Below, piece after piece: positions 47,501-55,787 of a stretch of 64,000 nucleotides of DNA. The stretch is taken from positions 1-64,000 of the forward strand of contig NZ_RCNR01000019.1 in assembly GCF_009725985.1 (NCBI RefSeq), written 5' to 3'. The notes under the pieces are model-generated. The model did no database searches. It was not told the DNA's origin and saw only the letters and a program-made list of their open reading frames with translations. A program made the translations under genes and the position numbers. The stretch's first letter is position 1. Each line of letters begins with the position of its first letter. The stretch is from Zobellia amurskyensis. Its GTDB lineage: Bacteria > Bacteroidota > Bacteroidia > Flavobacteriales > Flavobacteriaceae.

Positions 47501-47757
47501 TTCCCGTCAAAATCTGTAGTAGTCCCGGTTTGGGTTCCTTTTACTATAACGTTGGCCCCGGGGATCGGCATTCCGTCTTCAGCTCCAATTACAGTACCTG
47601 TAATGGTTAAATCTTGAACTTCCGCAATGTCAAGAATAATACGGCTGCTTGGTGCAGCGTATAAATTTGCGCATGCACCGCTAATTAGAAACCCTAAGAT
47701 TCCTAATAGACCAGCTACATACTTTAAGTTGGTTCGATTTCTTTTTTCAGTGGTCAT
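44509..47757 (-). CDS. SusC/RagA-type TonB-dependent outer-membrane transporter (pair 3)
   Basis: The 1082-residue protein has an export signal in LLGILGFLISGACANLYAA and no STN domain. The carboxypeptidase-D-like domain follows directly (ITGTVIGAEDGMPIPGANV, TTDFDGNFSI). Then come DEVVVVGYGTAKKETLTGSV, the plug with LIVIDGIPAINSS and ASVYGSRAAGGVVLVTTKKGKG, and the barrel ending LGLRVSL. The initial LIVIDGIP replaces the more common LYVVDGVP. It is the first gene of a two-gene operon with susD 3. No 16-bp regulon element is found upstream, so it probably belongs to the HTCS regulon rather than to the rhamnose-linked one. Confidence 0.93.
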   Translation of the reverse strand: MTTEKRNRTNLKYVAGLLGILGFLISGACANLYAAPSSRIILDIAEVQDLTITGTVIGAEDGMPIPGANVIVKGTQTGTTTDFDGNFSINVPASNSVLIFSSIGFAQKEVPVGSNSTINVSLDTDVAALDEVVVVGYGTAKKETLTGSVEQVKAEAFEDIATGSPALALQGRTPGLVVTRNSSRPGDENINFLIRGESSINGIAPLIVIDGIPAINSSSFNDMNPNDIESISVLKGGSASVYGSRAAGGVVLVTTKKGKGKVKVDISTITRMGTIGIRPPSPSMSEYGQLYAAAADEDIAAGKPPRYFFWDNRENLGRIANGEEGIYNLSLLGDVFLGNAGNRFDEMFGNSYSSQHNISVSGGDETSNFRISAGYDQNVGGLQTVDDIADRYNFAANYNINLSERLSLNTTVSYFHNEVNGPQGGLDREAITYDAPLFPSKNPQGEWYANFGGNLAGGRNSVARVTDGGRELDRNEQLRLSALATYKITDHLNITGSYALSQQKSFNQTYTVNVLQYNWFGDLAPASINTQPYISEGTGPDNNDGNITYKNYKGALNYSNSFGDHNISGLVAIEGERNEVKELFARRNGFVDYGVYDLNLGATDQLITTSGGGTQWGFFGYIGRLNYDYKNKYLVEFQGRRDGSSRFADGQKWSNYFSVSGGWVLSEENFLKDSSIISFLKLRGGYGELGSTSGIGNFGFLSTVGFGTTVFGQTNATQQGTARASSLFSNSTTWERIENSEIGLDFRLFNNKVFGSVDLFKKKNIGMLIRKQSPSILGTATPFTNEGVLEAKGWEVQVGWRDKIGDFDLGVSANMSDSRNEVVEFYDEEGFIGVPTENLNAADDSEIIEGKPINSFYMWETAGYFDSQAEVDAYYANLNPGGILPAQTSNDALRPGDMIVVDTNGDGTLDVDDLTYHGDNGNHYVFGANFDIKYKNWDLSAFFQGQLEHTIYRTGYFAQPFQAEWQNQSNAWLGRTWTEDNRDAEFPRLSTQRGLSAWNYRSKDHILQNNKYLRLKSLIIGYNIPEFNLKNTPINARIYFSGNDLWETSSVKDGYDPEFNPNSNGSAYPFMRTWALGLRVSL

Positions 47758-48484
47758 AAAAGTGTTATTTAATAGTTTTTGTTGAATTAATTTTTTTGGA
47801 CTCTTGCTGTAGAATAAGCGTTACCAAAAATTGTTAAGCCAATGTTAAAAATAATTGAAGCCCGTATCGATAAATTATCATTCATTGATTATAAATTATT
47901 GTTCATTATCAGTTTGAATTGCCTTAAAATGGGGTATTCGCAAAAATTGAGGGTAGAAAACTTCAAATTAATAGGGCAAGGATTGCATCATTTTAAAGCA
48001 AAAATCCATGCAAATTTTGGTAGGTATTTGAGAAGGTAAAATGAGCGAGTTCAATTTATAGCGGTCTTGAATAGCTCGCTAGTGTTGTAAACAGGGCTGT
48101 TTTATTGGGTTGTAAGATGTTTTAAAGAAAAATAGGATTAAAAAAAATCTGATGATTAAACCTAATAGCTAATACAGAATTTTAAGATTTAAGCGTGCAC
48201 TTCTACCTTAACAAAGCGTAGTTCTAAAAAACATAAGAAATTGCATAGAGATTTATACTTAACGTGTAAATATTGCTCTCAAGAGCTACAAAAGGCTAAT
48301 ATTTTATAGCTTATGAATCATAATTTATGAGTCTTTATCTTCATTCTGGGTAAAATTGTAGAGAGCGAAAACTCCACTTAGACCCGTGTTAAGTTTATAG
48401 CGGATTTATTGGTTTTGGAACTTTTCATTTTCAGTTAATCAATCAACTTTAATGATATCCTTAGGGTATCGAAAAATACTTCAG
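47758..48484. other. Divergent intergenic region between SusC 3 and the GH88 gene
   Basis: About 700 bases hold the promoters for the minus-strand susC 3 and the plus-strand enzyme run. No gene is convincing; a 65-codon plus-strand frame at 47842-48039 has no recognisable features. A small palindrome GCTCT-CA-AGAGC (48275-48286) is present. No copy of the 16-bp element is visible. HTCS binding sites would be expected here but I cannot name one. Confidence 0.4.
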
Positions 48485-49678
48485 ATGAGAGTAAGGCTAC
48501 ATTTAATTTTATTTGTTTCGTTTTTAATGTTTTCATGTGCTTCCCAAAAAAAGGAAGTTGTCCAATTCTCTGCTGAGAAGGTGCTTGATGAAAATGCACA
48601 GAAAATTAAGGTTGTACAAGAAACTATAAAAAGTGAAAATCAGTTTCCTAGAAATATTCCAAAAGGGCAGACCAATTGGGAAATGGTAGGAGCACGAGAT
48701 TGGTGTAGCGGTTTTTGGCCTGGTGTATTGTGGTACGCCTATGAGCAGTCCAATGATTCTGGGTTAAAGGAAAGTGCAATGAAATCTACCGAGGCGTTAA
48801 GACAGATAGCTTATAGTCCTGCAGAAAATCATGATATTGGGTTTATGCTGTATTGTAGTTATGGTAATGGGTACAGATTAACGGGCAATGAAGATTATAA
48901 AAAGGTATTGTTGGCCGCTGCAGATACGTTGGCCACTCTTTACAATCCTAAAGTGGGAAGTATTTTATCATGGCCTATTAAGAAAAGTGAATTTGATCAT
49001 AATACTATAGTTGATAATATGATGAACTTAGAACTCCTTTTTTGGGCAGCTAAGAATGGAGGTAGTCAAGATCTATACGATTTATCTGAAAGTCATGCCC
49101 AGTTAACTATGGATTATTTAGTTAGAGAAGATGGCTCTATGTTTCACTTAGGTTCTTTTGATAGTGAAACAGGTGAGTTCCTAAAAGGAATGACTCACCA
49201 AGGGTATGCAGATGATTCTATGTGGGCCAGGGGGCAGACATGGGGTATGTATGGTTTTGCCATTGCTTATAGGGAAACAAGCAACAAAGATTTCTTAAAT
49301 ACATCAATCAAACTATCTGATCACTTTTTAGAGCGTTTACCTAAAGATGGCATTCCTTACTGGGATTTTGATGACCCCAAGATTCCGAATTCACCTAAAG
49401 ATGCTTCTGCAGCTGCTGTGGCCGCTTGTGGCTTGTTGGAGCTTTCAGGACTTGTTGAAGATGTTAGTTTAAAACAAAAATATATTGATGCAGCTAAAGA
49501 TTTATTAGAGAAATTATCCAGGGAACCTTATTATAGTGGAGATACAAATCAATCTCTTCTGTTACATTCTACAGGACATCACCCTAATAACTCGGAAATA
49601 GATATGCCAATTGTTTATGCGGATTATTATTATATGGAAGCTTTATTACGATTGAAAAAACTTGAAGCATCTAAATAA
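48485..49678 (+). CDS. GH88 unsaturated glucuronyl hydrolase, lipoprotein
   Basis: This protein of about 397 residues has a lipoprotein signal ending FLMFSC. An in-frame ATG at 48452 adds 11 residues, but the start at 48485 (MRVRLHLILF) suits the signal better. The alpha/alpha barrel shows NWEMVGARDWCSGFWPGVLWYAY, NHDIGFMLYCSYGNGYR, VDNMMNLELLFWAA (likely catalytic Asp), GYADDSMWARGQTWGMYGFA and SAAAVAACGLLEL. GH88 enzymes remove the 4,5-unsaturated uronic acid left by polysaccharide lyases, here most likely from products of the heparinase-fold lyases downstream. GH105 is the nearest alternative family, but the motifs fit GH88 better. It is the first gene of the plus-strand enzyme run. Confidence 0.87.
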   Translation: MRVRLHLILFVSFLMFSCASQKKEVVQFSAEKVLDENAQKIKVVQETIKSENQFPRNIPKGQTNWEMVGARDWCSGFWPGVLWYAYEQSNDSGLKESAMKSTEALRQIAYSPAENHDIGFMLYCSYGNGYRLTGNEDYKKVLLAAADTLATLYNPKVGSILSWPIKKSEFDHNTIVDNMMNLELLFWAAKNGGSQDLYDLSESHAQLTMDYLVREDGSMFHLGSFDSETGEFLKGMTHQGYADDSMWARGQTWGMYGFAIAYRETSNKDFLNTSIKLSDHFLERLPKDGIPYWDFDDPKIPNSPKDASAAAVAACGLLELSGLVEDVSLKQKYIDAAKDLLEKLSREPYYSGDTNQSLLLHSTGHHPNNSEIDMPIVYADYYYMEALLRLKKLEASK

Positions 49679-49837
49679 TTTTGATGTAAGGGTAATGGTT
49701 TTGCGTCACAAAGAATGTGGAGTAGAAGCACATATAGGTTTGCTATGCAAAGGATAGCTGCTACATGTATCGGGAGAAGTGGAATTGTAAAATAAGAACC
49801 GAATGAAAAAATTTAAAATAAAATCTTACCGGTATTA

Positions 49838-50674
49838 ATGTTTTTGGTGTTGGCTGCAGCAAGCGGTCAAGAAAGCAATGTGTCAATTCCATCTTTGCCA
49901 GATGAGATTATTTATAAAATTATTGATGGAGATACGCTAAAAATGCAAATGCTATATCCTGAAAACCTAAAACCAAAGAAGGAGTATCCTGCTATAGTAT
50001 TCTTTTTTGGTGGCGGATGGAACGGCGGAACTACAAAGCAATTTGAGGACCAGGCAAAATACTTTGCTTCTAGGGGTATGGTTGGATTTTTGGTTGACTA
50101 TCGTGTGAAATCTAGACACCAGACTACACCATTTGAAGCGGTAAGTGATGCAAAATCGGCTATTAGGTTTGTGAGGGGTAATGCAGCTAAATTTCAAATT
50201 GACCCTAATAAAATTGTAGCTTCAGGAGGTTCTGCTGGCGGACATTTGGCTGCCGCAGCGGCAACATTAGAAGGTTTAGATGAATCTACAGACGACCTTT
50301 CTGTAAGTGCAAAACCTAATGCCTTGGTGCTTTACAACCCGGTAATCGATAATGGTCCTGACGGGTTCGAATACAAGCGGATGAACGGCCGTCATATGGA
50401 AATATCCCCAAAGCATAATATTAAAAAGGGAACTGCACCTACTATAATTTTTCTGGGTACAAAAGATGCATTAATACCGGTATCTACAATGGAAAAGTAT
50501 AAAGCAAAAATGGAGGAAGTAGGAAGCAGGTGTGAGCTCTTTTTGTACGAAGATCAAACCCATGGTTTTTTTAATAAACCCAGAAGTAACGGCGAGTTTT
50601 ATGTTAAGACTACGAGGGAAGCTGATAAGTTTCTGCAATCGATAGGATACCTGAAAGGAAAGCCTACAATTTAA
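49838..50674 (+). CDS. Alpha/beta-hydrolase (carbohydrate esterase-like), apparent frameshift in its signal peptide
   Basis: The 278-residue alpha/beta-hydrolase has the oxyanion motif IVFFFGGGWNGG near residue 50, the nucleophile Ser132 in ASGGSAGGHLAAA, and the catalytic Asp/His region IFLGTKDALIPVS and EDQTHGFFNKP. It resembles secreted esterases that remove acyl groups from polysaccharides. The open frame starts at 49838 (MFLVLAAASGQ), which is only the end of a signal peptide. An ATG at 49803 reads MKKFKIK and then leaves frame; one extra A in the A4 run at 49820-49823 would join it to ILPVLMFLVLAAASGQ, a perfect signal. Either the base is missing through sequencing error or the gene is really mutated. 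It ends 5 bases before the next sulfatase gene. Confidence 0.82.
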   Translation: MFLVLAAASGQESNVSIPSLPDEIIYKIIDGDTLKMQMLYPENLKPKKEYPAIVFFFGGGWNGGTTKQFEDQAKYFASRGMVGFLVDYRVKSRHQTTPFEAVSDAKSAIRFVRGNAAKFQIDPNKIVASGGSAGGHLAAAAATLEGLDESTDDLSVSAKPNALVLYNPVIDNGPDGFEYKRMNGRHMEISPKHNIKKGTAPTIIFLGTKDALIPVSTMEKYKAKMEEVGSRCELFLYEDQTHGFFNKPRSNGEFYVKTTREADKFLQSIGYLKGKPTI

Positions 50675-50679
50675 TTACT

Positions 50680-52158
50680 ATGGAAAAGAGACGTGTTGGA
50701 GCTATAAAAATACTGGTAACATTAATAGGATTTGGTGTTTTTTTTTCTTGTAAAACTACCAAAGAGGAGGTATTTGCTCAGAAATTGGAACAACCTAATA
50801 TTATTGTTTTGTTAAGTGATGATTTAGGGTATGGCGACCTTTCTTCTTTTGGACATCCTTTTATAGAAACACCTAATTTAGATGCATTGGCGGAGTCGGG
50901 TATAAAACTGACTAGCTTTTATTCGGCCGCACCCGTTTGCTCACCTTCCAGAATAGGTCTTTTAACAGGAAGAAGCCCTAATAGGGCCGGACTGTACGAT
51001 TTTATAGTAGGTGGAAATACGCAAAGAGAAGACCTAAAGGATTTAGTGCATTTGCGTGCCGAAGAGGAAACTATTCCAGGGTTGCTCAAAGAGGTGGGGT
51101 ATAGTACTTGTCTAGTGGGCAAATGGCACGGAAGTTCGTTGTTCAATTCGGAAAAACAACCGCAACCTGATCATTTCGGTTTTGAACATTGGTTTGCTAC
51201 TCATAACAATGCCTCGCCAACACATGAAAATCCCAAGAATTTTGTTCGTAATGGTTCTAAAGTAGGACAGTTGGAAGGTTTTAGTAGCCAACTAATTGTA
51301 GATGAAGCCATAGATTGGCTTGATAAAAAAGAAGGGGAAAACCCTTTCTTTCTTGAAGTGGCATTTCATGAACCACATGAGCCCATAGCCTCGCCGGAAA
51401 ATTTGGTTAATAAGTACCTGGAGTTCACGGATATTAAGGAAGAAGCCGAGTTTTTTGCCAATGTTGAAAATGTTGATATAGCTGTTGGACGTTTGCTAGC
51501 TTACTTAAAGGAAAAGGGATTAGATTCAAATACATTAGTCGTTTTTACTTCAGATAATGGACCTGAAACTTTGAACAGATATTCCAAGGCAAAACGCTCT
51601 TTTGGCTCTCCTGGCGATTTAAAAGGTATGAAATTATGGACCACCGAAGCGGGTTTTAGAGTTCCTTGTATTATTAATTGGTTGGGTAAGGACACGTTTA
51701 ATGGAACTACGGATGCGGTTATATCAGCCTTAGATTTTTTACCCACTTTTTCTGAATTGGCAGGAGCTGGGTTACCTAAAAAGAAATTAGACGGTCAGTC
51801 CTTTGCTTCATTTTTAAAAACGGGAAATATACAACGTGAGAAACCATTAGTGTGGAGTTTTTATAATGCGCTTAACGAACGTGTGGTAGCTATGCGTAGT
51901 GACGATTGGAAGATAATGGCCCAACTTAAAACAAAGGAGGGATACTTACCAAAAATCCTGAATGTCCATAGCGGAAATGAGGCTTTGGTGAAAAATGCGG
52001 AGCTCTCAGATTTTGTACTGTATAATTTAAAGAAAGATGTTCAGGAAAGTCAAGATGTGTCAAAAAAACATCCTGAGGTTTTTGAACAGATGAAAATTCA
52101 GTTGAGCCAAGAGTACCAGGAGCTATTGAATGATAGCCATATTTGGGCTCGTAATTAA
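50680..52158 (+). CDS. Sulfatase, formylglycine-dependent S1 family, lipoprotein
   Basis: The 492-residue lipoprotein (signal ending FGVFFSC) is an arylsulfatase-A-like enzyme. QPNIIVLLSDDLGYGDLSSFG holds the metal-binding Asp pair. CSPSRIGLLTGRSPNRAG carries Cys87 for formylglycine, and TCLVGKWHGSSLF and FTSDNGPETLNRYSKAKRSFG complete the active site. DDWKIMAQLKT lies near the end. The start at 50680 follows the esterase gene by 5 bases, so the two are probably translated from one message. The GSPGDLKGMKLWTTEAGFRVP segment resembles GalNAc-6-sulfatase-like members. The sugar attacked is unknown. Confidence 0.9.
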   Translation: MEKRRVGAIKILVTLIGFGVFFSCKTTKEEVFAQKLEQPNIIVLLSDDLGYGDLSSFGHPFIETPNLDALAESGIKLTSFYSAAPVCSPSRIGLLTGRSPNRAGLYDFIVGGNTQREDLKDLVHLRAEEETIPGLLKEVGYSTCLVGKWHGSSLFNSEKQPQPDHFGFEHWFATHNNASPTHENPKNFVRNGSKVGQLEGFSSQLIVDEAIDWLDKKEGENPFFLEVAFHEPHEPIASPENLVNKYLEFTDIKEEAEFFANVENVDIAVGRLLAYLKEKGLDSNTLVVFTSDNGPETLNRYSKAKRSFGSPGDLKGMKLWTTEAGFRVPCIINWLGKDTFNGTTDAVISALDFLPTFSELAGAGLPKKKLDGQSFASFLKTGNIQREKPLVWSFYNALNERVVAMRSDDWKIMAQLKTKEGYLPKILNVHSGNEALVKNAELSDFVLYNLKKDVQESQDVSKKHPEVFEQMKIQLSQEYQELLNDSHIWARN

Positions 52159-52210
52159 GAATACTGTAGAAGGGTTTCAGATTAAACTCATGAAATAATT
52201 AATTACTAAA

Positions 52211-54202
52211 ATGATTAAGATTATACATTTTCTAAAATATAAGATTCAGATTCTTGTAGTCTTAGTGTCATTTTACTCGTGTACTTCATCTGAGAAAACA
52301 GAACTAAAATCGCCTGACGGGACTAAAGAAATAAGGATTTTAACTGAAAATGACCAAATAGAGTTTGCTGTTTTTTACAATGGAAACTCAGTCTTATTAC
52401 CATCAACCTTAGAAATTATATCAGAGCAGTTGCCTTTTAGCGGCTCTTTGTCAGTATTGAATACAGAACACACTTCCGAATCAAACACGTGGCATTCGGA
52501 TTTTCTTGATAATAGCAGTTTTCATGACAACTATAACCAGCTCAAGGTTCTATTGGATAAGGGTGGTAATCAGATAAACTTAATAGTTAGGGCTTATAAT
52601 GAAGGTATTGCTTTGGCTTACGAAATACCCGAGCAAGGCGGAATTACCGAAATTGATTTGGACGAAAAAATCAATTATAATTTTAAAGAGGATTATAAAT
52701 TATGGTCAACACCCAAAAGGGAGAAGGGTGTTTTAACGGCACAAGGAGCATATAGAAAGATTCCGATATCTCAATTGCAAAAAGGATGCGAACGCCCATT
52801 GGTTATAGAAATGGGAGACAGTTTAATGATTGCCTTGGCCGAAGCAAAGTTGGTAGATTTTGCTCGTCTTAGCTTTGATAAAGGTTCAAGTTCAGAATTT
52901 AGTATTGTTTCTTCATTAGACAGTAAGATGGGAGAACAACAGCAGGATACCATTACCGGTGCGGTAATCTCCGAACAGCTTGAAGGTAAGATGAAAGTTC
53001 ATAAAAAATTACCATTTCAATCGCCATGGCGTGTAGTAATGATGGCAGAAAACGAAGGGCAATTATTAACCAATAATTCCATCATTCAAAATTTGAACGA
53101 TGCTTCTGAAATAAAAGATGAATCTTGGATCAAACCGGGAAAGGTAATCAGAGAAGCAACATTGACCACAGAAGGTGGTTTTGTCACGGTAGACTTTGCA
53201 GCAAAACACAATATGCAATATGTGTTGTTTGATGCTGGTTGGTACGGCAATGAAATGTATGACTCATCAGATGCCACTACCATAACGGTAGACCCTAATC
53301 GTTCAAAAGGGCCATTGGACTTAAAGGCCGTGATTGATTATGGAAAAACTAAAAACATAGGCATTATCTTATATGTCAATAGACGTGCTCTCGAAAAACA
53401 ATTAGATGAAGTTCTAGAACTTTTCCAATCATGGGGAGTGGCAGGTATTAAATTCGGATTTGTTAGAGTAGGAGACCAAGATGCAACGGCATGGCTGCAC
53501 GAGGCAATAAAAAAAGCAGCAAGTTATAAATTGGTAGTTGATGTGCATGATGAGTATCGCCCAACAGGTTTCTCAAGAACCTACCCTAATTTTTTAACGC
53601 AAGAAGGTATTGCCGGAGATGAAACTACGGTAACCAATCAGCATACTCTAATAACTATGTTCACAAGAATGCTGGCCGGTGCGGCAGATAATACGGTTTG
53701 CTATTATAATTCTAGGGTAGATGTAATGGGGTCACATGCTTCTCAACTAGCAAAAACTGTCTGTATTTTTAGTCCGTTACAATTTCTGTATTGGTATGAT
53801 AAACCTTTGGATTCTCCGGAAAAGAATGATGGTCTTTGGGGAGATACAAGACATATAGGAAACGAACCGGAACTGGATTTTTTTGATGCTGTACCTACCA
53901 CATGGGACGAAACCAAGGTGTTAGAAGCACAAATTGGAGGAATAGGAGTGATTGCTCGTAGAAAGGGGAGCGATTGGTTTATTGGAGGTATCAATGGAAA
54001 TCAAGGAAGAACCGTTGAACTTGATTTTTCTTTTTTAGATAAAACCACCGCTTATAAGGCAAAATTGTATACCGATGATAAAGCGGTGCAAACGCGAACT
54101 CACGTTAAGATCGAGGAAAAAGAATTGGATTCGAATAGTTTAATTAAATTGAACATTGAAAGAAATAACGGATTCGCTATGCGTATTCAAAAAATCAATT
54201 AA
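52211..54202 (+). CDS. GH97 glycoside hydrolase (alpha-glucosidase/alpha-galactosidase family), lipoprotein
   Basis: The 663-residue lipoprotein (signal ending SFYSC) has the GH97 layout. An N-terminal beta-sandwich (SPDGTKEIRILTENDQIEFAV to about 280) is followed by a TIM barrel (about 290-560; YVLFDAGWYGNEMYDSSDATT, VAGIKFGFVRVGDQDATAW, VDVHDEYRPTGFSRTYPNFL, QEGIAGDE). A C-terminal sandwich follows. Where retaining members have an Asp nucleophile this protein has Gly416, and HDEYRPTG provides Glu448. This fits the inverting SusB-like branch (alignment by eye). GH97 enzymes cut alpha-linked glucose or galactose; xylose- or rhamnose-rich algal glycans would be a new substrate. It lies 52 bases after a sulfatase gene and 17 bases before another. 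Confidence 0.9.
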   Translation: MIKIIHFLKYKIQILVVLVSFYSCTSSEKTELKSPDGTKEIRILTENDQIEFAVFYNGNSVLLPSTLEIISEQLPFSGSLSVLNTEHTSESNTWHSDFLDNSSFHDNYNQLKVLLDKGGNQINLIVRAYNEGIALAYEIPEQGGITEIDLDEKINYNFKEDYKLWSTPKREKGVLTAQGAYRKIPISQLQKGCERPLVIEMGDSLMIALAEAKLVDFARLSFDKGSSSEFSIVSSLDSKMGEQQQDTITGAVISEQLEGKMKVHKKLPFQSPWRVVMMAENEGQLLTNNSIIQNLNDASEIKDESWIKPGKVIREATLTTEGGFVTVDFAAKHNMQYVLFDAGWYGNEMYDSSDATTITVDPNRSKGPLDLKAVIDYGKTKNIGIILYVNRRALEKQLDEVLELFQSWGVAGIKFGFVRVGDQDATAWLHEAIKKAASYKLVVDVHDEYRPTGFSRTYPNFLTQEGIAGDETTVTNQHTLITMFTRMLAGAADNTVCYYNSRVDVMGSHASQLAKTVCIFSPLQFLYWYDKPLDSPEKNDGLWGDTRHIGNEPELDFFDAVPTTWDETKVLEAQIGGIGVIARRKGSDWFIGGINGNQGRTVELDFSFLDKTTAYKAKLYTDDKAVQTRTHVKIEEKELDSNSLIKLNIERNNGFAMRIQKIN

Positions 54203-54219
54203 TTACAAATCAGCCATAT

Positions 54220-55740
54220 ATGAAAAGGAGAATTCTTGTCTTTGTTATTACCATGTTGCTACTGTCCCCAAACCCTAGTTTCGGATTTCAGCAACCTCAA
54301 AAAATTAAAAAGACCAACCTAAATTTAAAGAAGGTTAAGGGGCAAAAGAAGCGGAATGTAATTTTCATCTTAACAGACGATCACCGTTATGATTTTATGG
54401 GCTTTACAGGTAAGGTGCCGTGGCTAAAGACTCCTAATATGGATAAGATGGCAGCAGAAGGTGCCCACATGAAAAATGCCTTTGTAACTACGTCTTTGTG
54501 TTCGCCAAGTAGAGCTAGTATTCTAACGGGAGAATATTCGCATGTGCATACCATAGTAGATAATGTAGCTCCAAACCCTGGGAATCTAACGTTCTTTCCG
54601 GAGTACCTTCAGAAAGCAGGATATCAAACTTCCTTTTTTGGAAAATGGCATATGGGAGACCATAATGATAAGCCAAGACCGGGCTTTGACCACTGGGAAA
54701 GTTTTGCGGGTCAAGGAGATTACTATGCTCCTAATCTTAACATCAACGGAAAAAATACGCAATACGATAAAGAGACTTACGTAACAGATTTGTTGACGGA
54801 GCACGCAGTGGATTGGTTAGATAATAGAGATGCTGAGAAACCATTTTTTATGTACCTCTCTCATAAGGCAGTTCACGCCATGTTTAAACCGGCCAAGCGT
54901 CATGAGGGTATGTATGCGGGTAAAAAAATAGTGAAACCGGACTCGTATACGCAAACTATTGGTAGTGCTTACAAAAAGTTGAATTGGCCAGAATGGGTTA
55001 AAAAACAACGAGATAGCTGGCATGGTGTAGATTACATGTATCACGGAAAGGCAGAAGGCACTTTTGATGATTTGGTACAGCGCTATTGCGAAACTTTAAT
55101 GGGTGTTGATGAAAGTGTAGGCACCGTTATGGAATGGTTGAAGGCTAATGGTCTTGATGAGTCTACCATGGTTATTTATATGGGTGATAATGGATTTAGT
55201 TGGGGTGAGCATGGCTTGATAGACAAACGCCATTTTTACGAAGAATCGGTTAAAGTACCTATGTTGGTACGTTGTCCAGAGATTTTTGAAGGAGGACAGA
55301 CTATAGAAAGAATGGTGCAAAATGTAGATATAGCCCCTACTATTTTAGAGTGTGCCGGACTGGAAAAACCTGATTATATGCCAGGTAAATCATTTGTTCA
55401 ATTGCTTAAGGGTGATGAGAATAACTGGCGCGATAAGATATTCTATGAGTATTATTTTGAATATGATTTTCCAATGACACCAACCGTTTTCGGTGTACGA
55501 ACTGATAAATATAAATACATACGCTACAATGGTATTTGGGATACGAACGAGCTTTATGATATAGAGAACGATCCTAATGAAATTGTCAACCTTATTGACA
55601 AACCAGAATTACAACCCATGATAAAGGATTTTGCCAATAGCCTTTATGATTGGTTAGAGAATAGCGATGGCATGCAGATACCTTTAAAAAGGAATGTATA
55701 TCACAGAATAGGGGATTACGAACACCCTAACCAATATTAG
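54220..55740 (+). CDS. Sulfatase, formylglycine-dependent S1 family, secreted
   Basis: The 506-residue enzyme has an ordinary signal peptide (FVITMLLLSPNPSFGFQ) rather than a lipobox, so it should be soluble in the periplasm or secreted. KRNVIFILTDDHRYDFMGFTG opens the fold, [17 protein letters not shown] carries Cys94 for formylglycine, and TSFFGKWHMGDHND and YMGDNGFSWGEHGLIDKRHFYEE complete the active site. LYDIENDPNEIVNLIDKPEL lies near the C-terminus. It begins 17 bases after GH97 and sits 47 bases before the lyase gene, so it is well inside the operon-like run. The WGEHG-type signature is shared with many algal-polysaccharide sulfatases; the target sugar is unresolved. Confidence 0.9.
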   Translation: MKRRILVFVITMLLLSPNPSFGFQQPQKIKKTNLNLKKVKGQKKRNVIFILTDDHRYDFMGFTGKVPWLKTPNMDKMAAEGAHMKNAFVTTSLCSPSRASILTGEYSHVHTIVDNVAPNPGNLTFFPEYLQKAGYQTSFFGKWHMGDHNDKPRPGFDHWESFAGQGDYYAPNLNINGKNTQYDKETYVTDLLTEHAVDWLDNRDAEKPFFMYLSHKAVHAMFKPAKRHEGMYAGKKIVKPDSYTQTIGSAYKKLNWPEWVKKQRDSWHGVDYMYHGKAEGTFDDLVQRYCETLMGVDESVGTVMEWLKANGLDESTMVIYMGDNGFSWGEHGLIDKRHFYEESVKVPMLVRCPEIFEGGQTIERMVQNVDIAPTILECAGLEKPDYMPGKSFVQLLKGDENNWRDKIFYEYYFEYDFPMTPTVFGVRTDKYKYIRYNGIWDTNELYDIENDPNEIVNLIDKPELQPMIKDFANSLYDWLENSDGMQIPLKRNVYHRIGDYEHPNQY

Positions 55741-55787
55741 AATATAAAAGACCTTGAAGTAACTGATTGATACGGTATAGAACACCC

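Noticed and set aside
47842-48039. A 65-codon plus-strand frame in the intergenic region before GH88
   Set aside because: Short, no motif, no signal peptide and lying in a promoter-rich region; nothing supports translation.
48275-48286. Palindrome GCTCT-CA-AGAGC as an HTCS operator
   Set aside because: Only five base pairs per arm and a single copy; such repeats are expected by chance.
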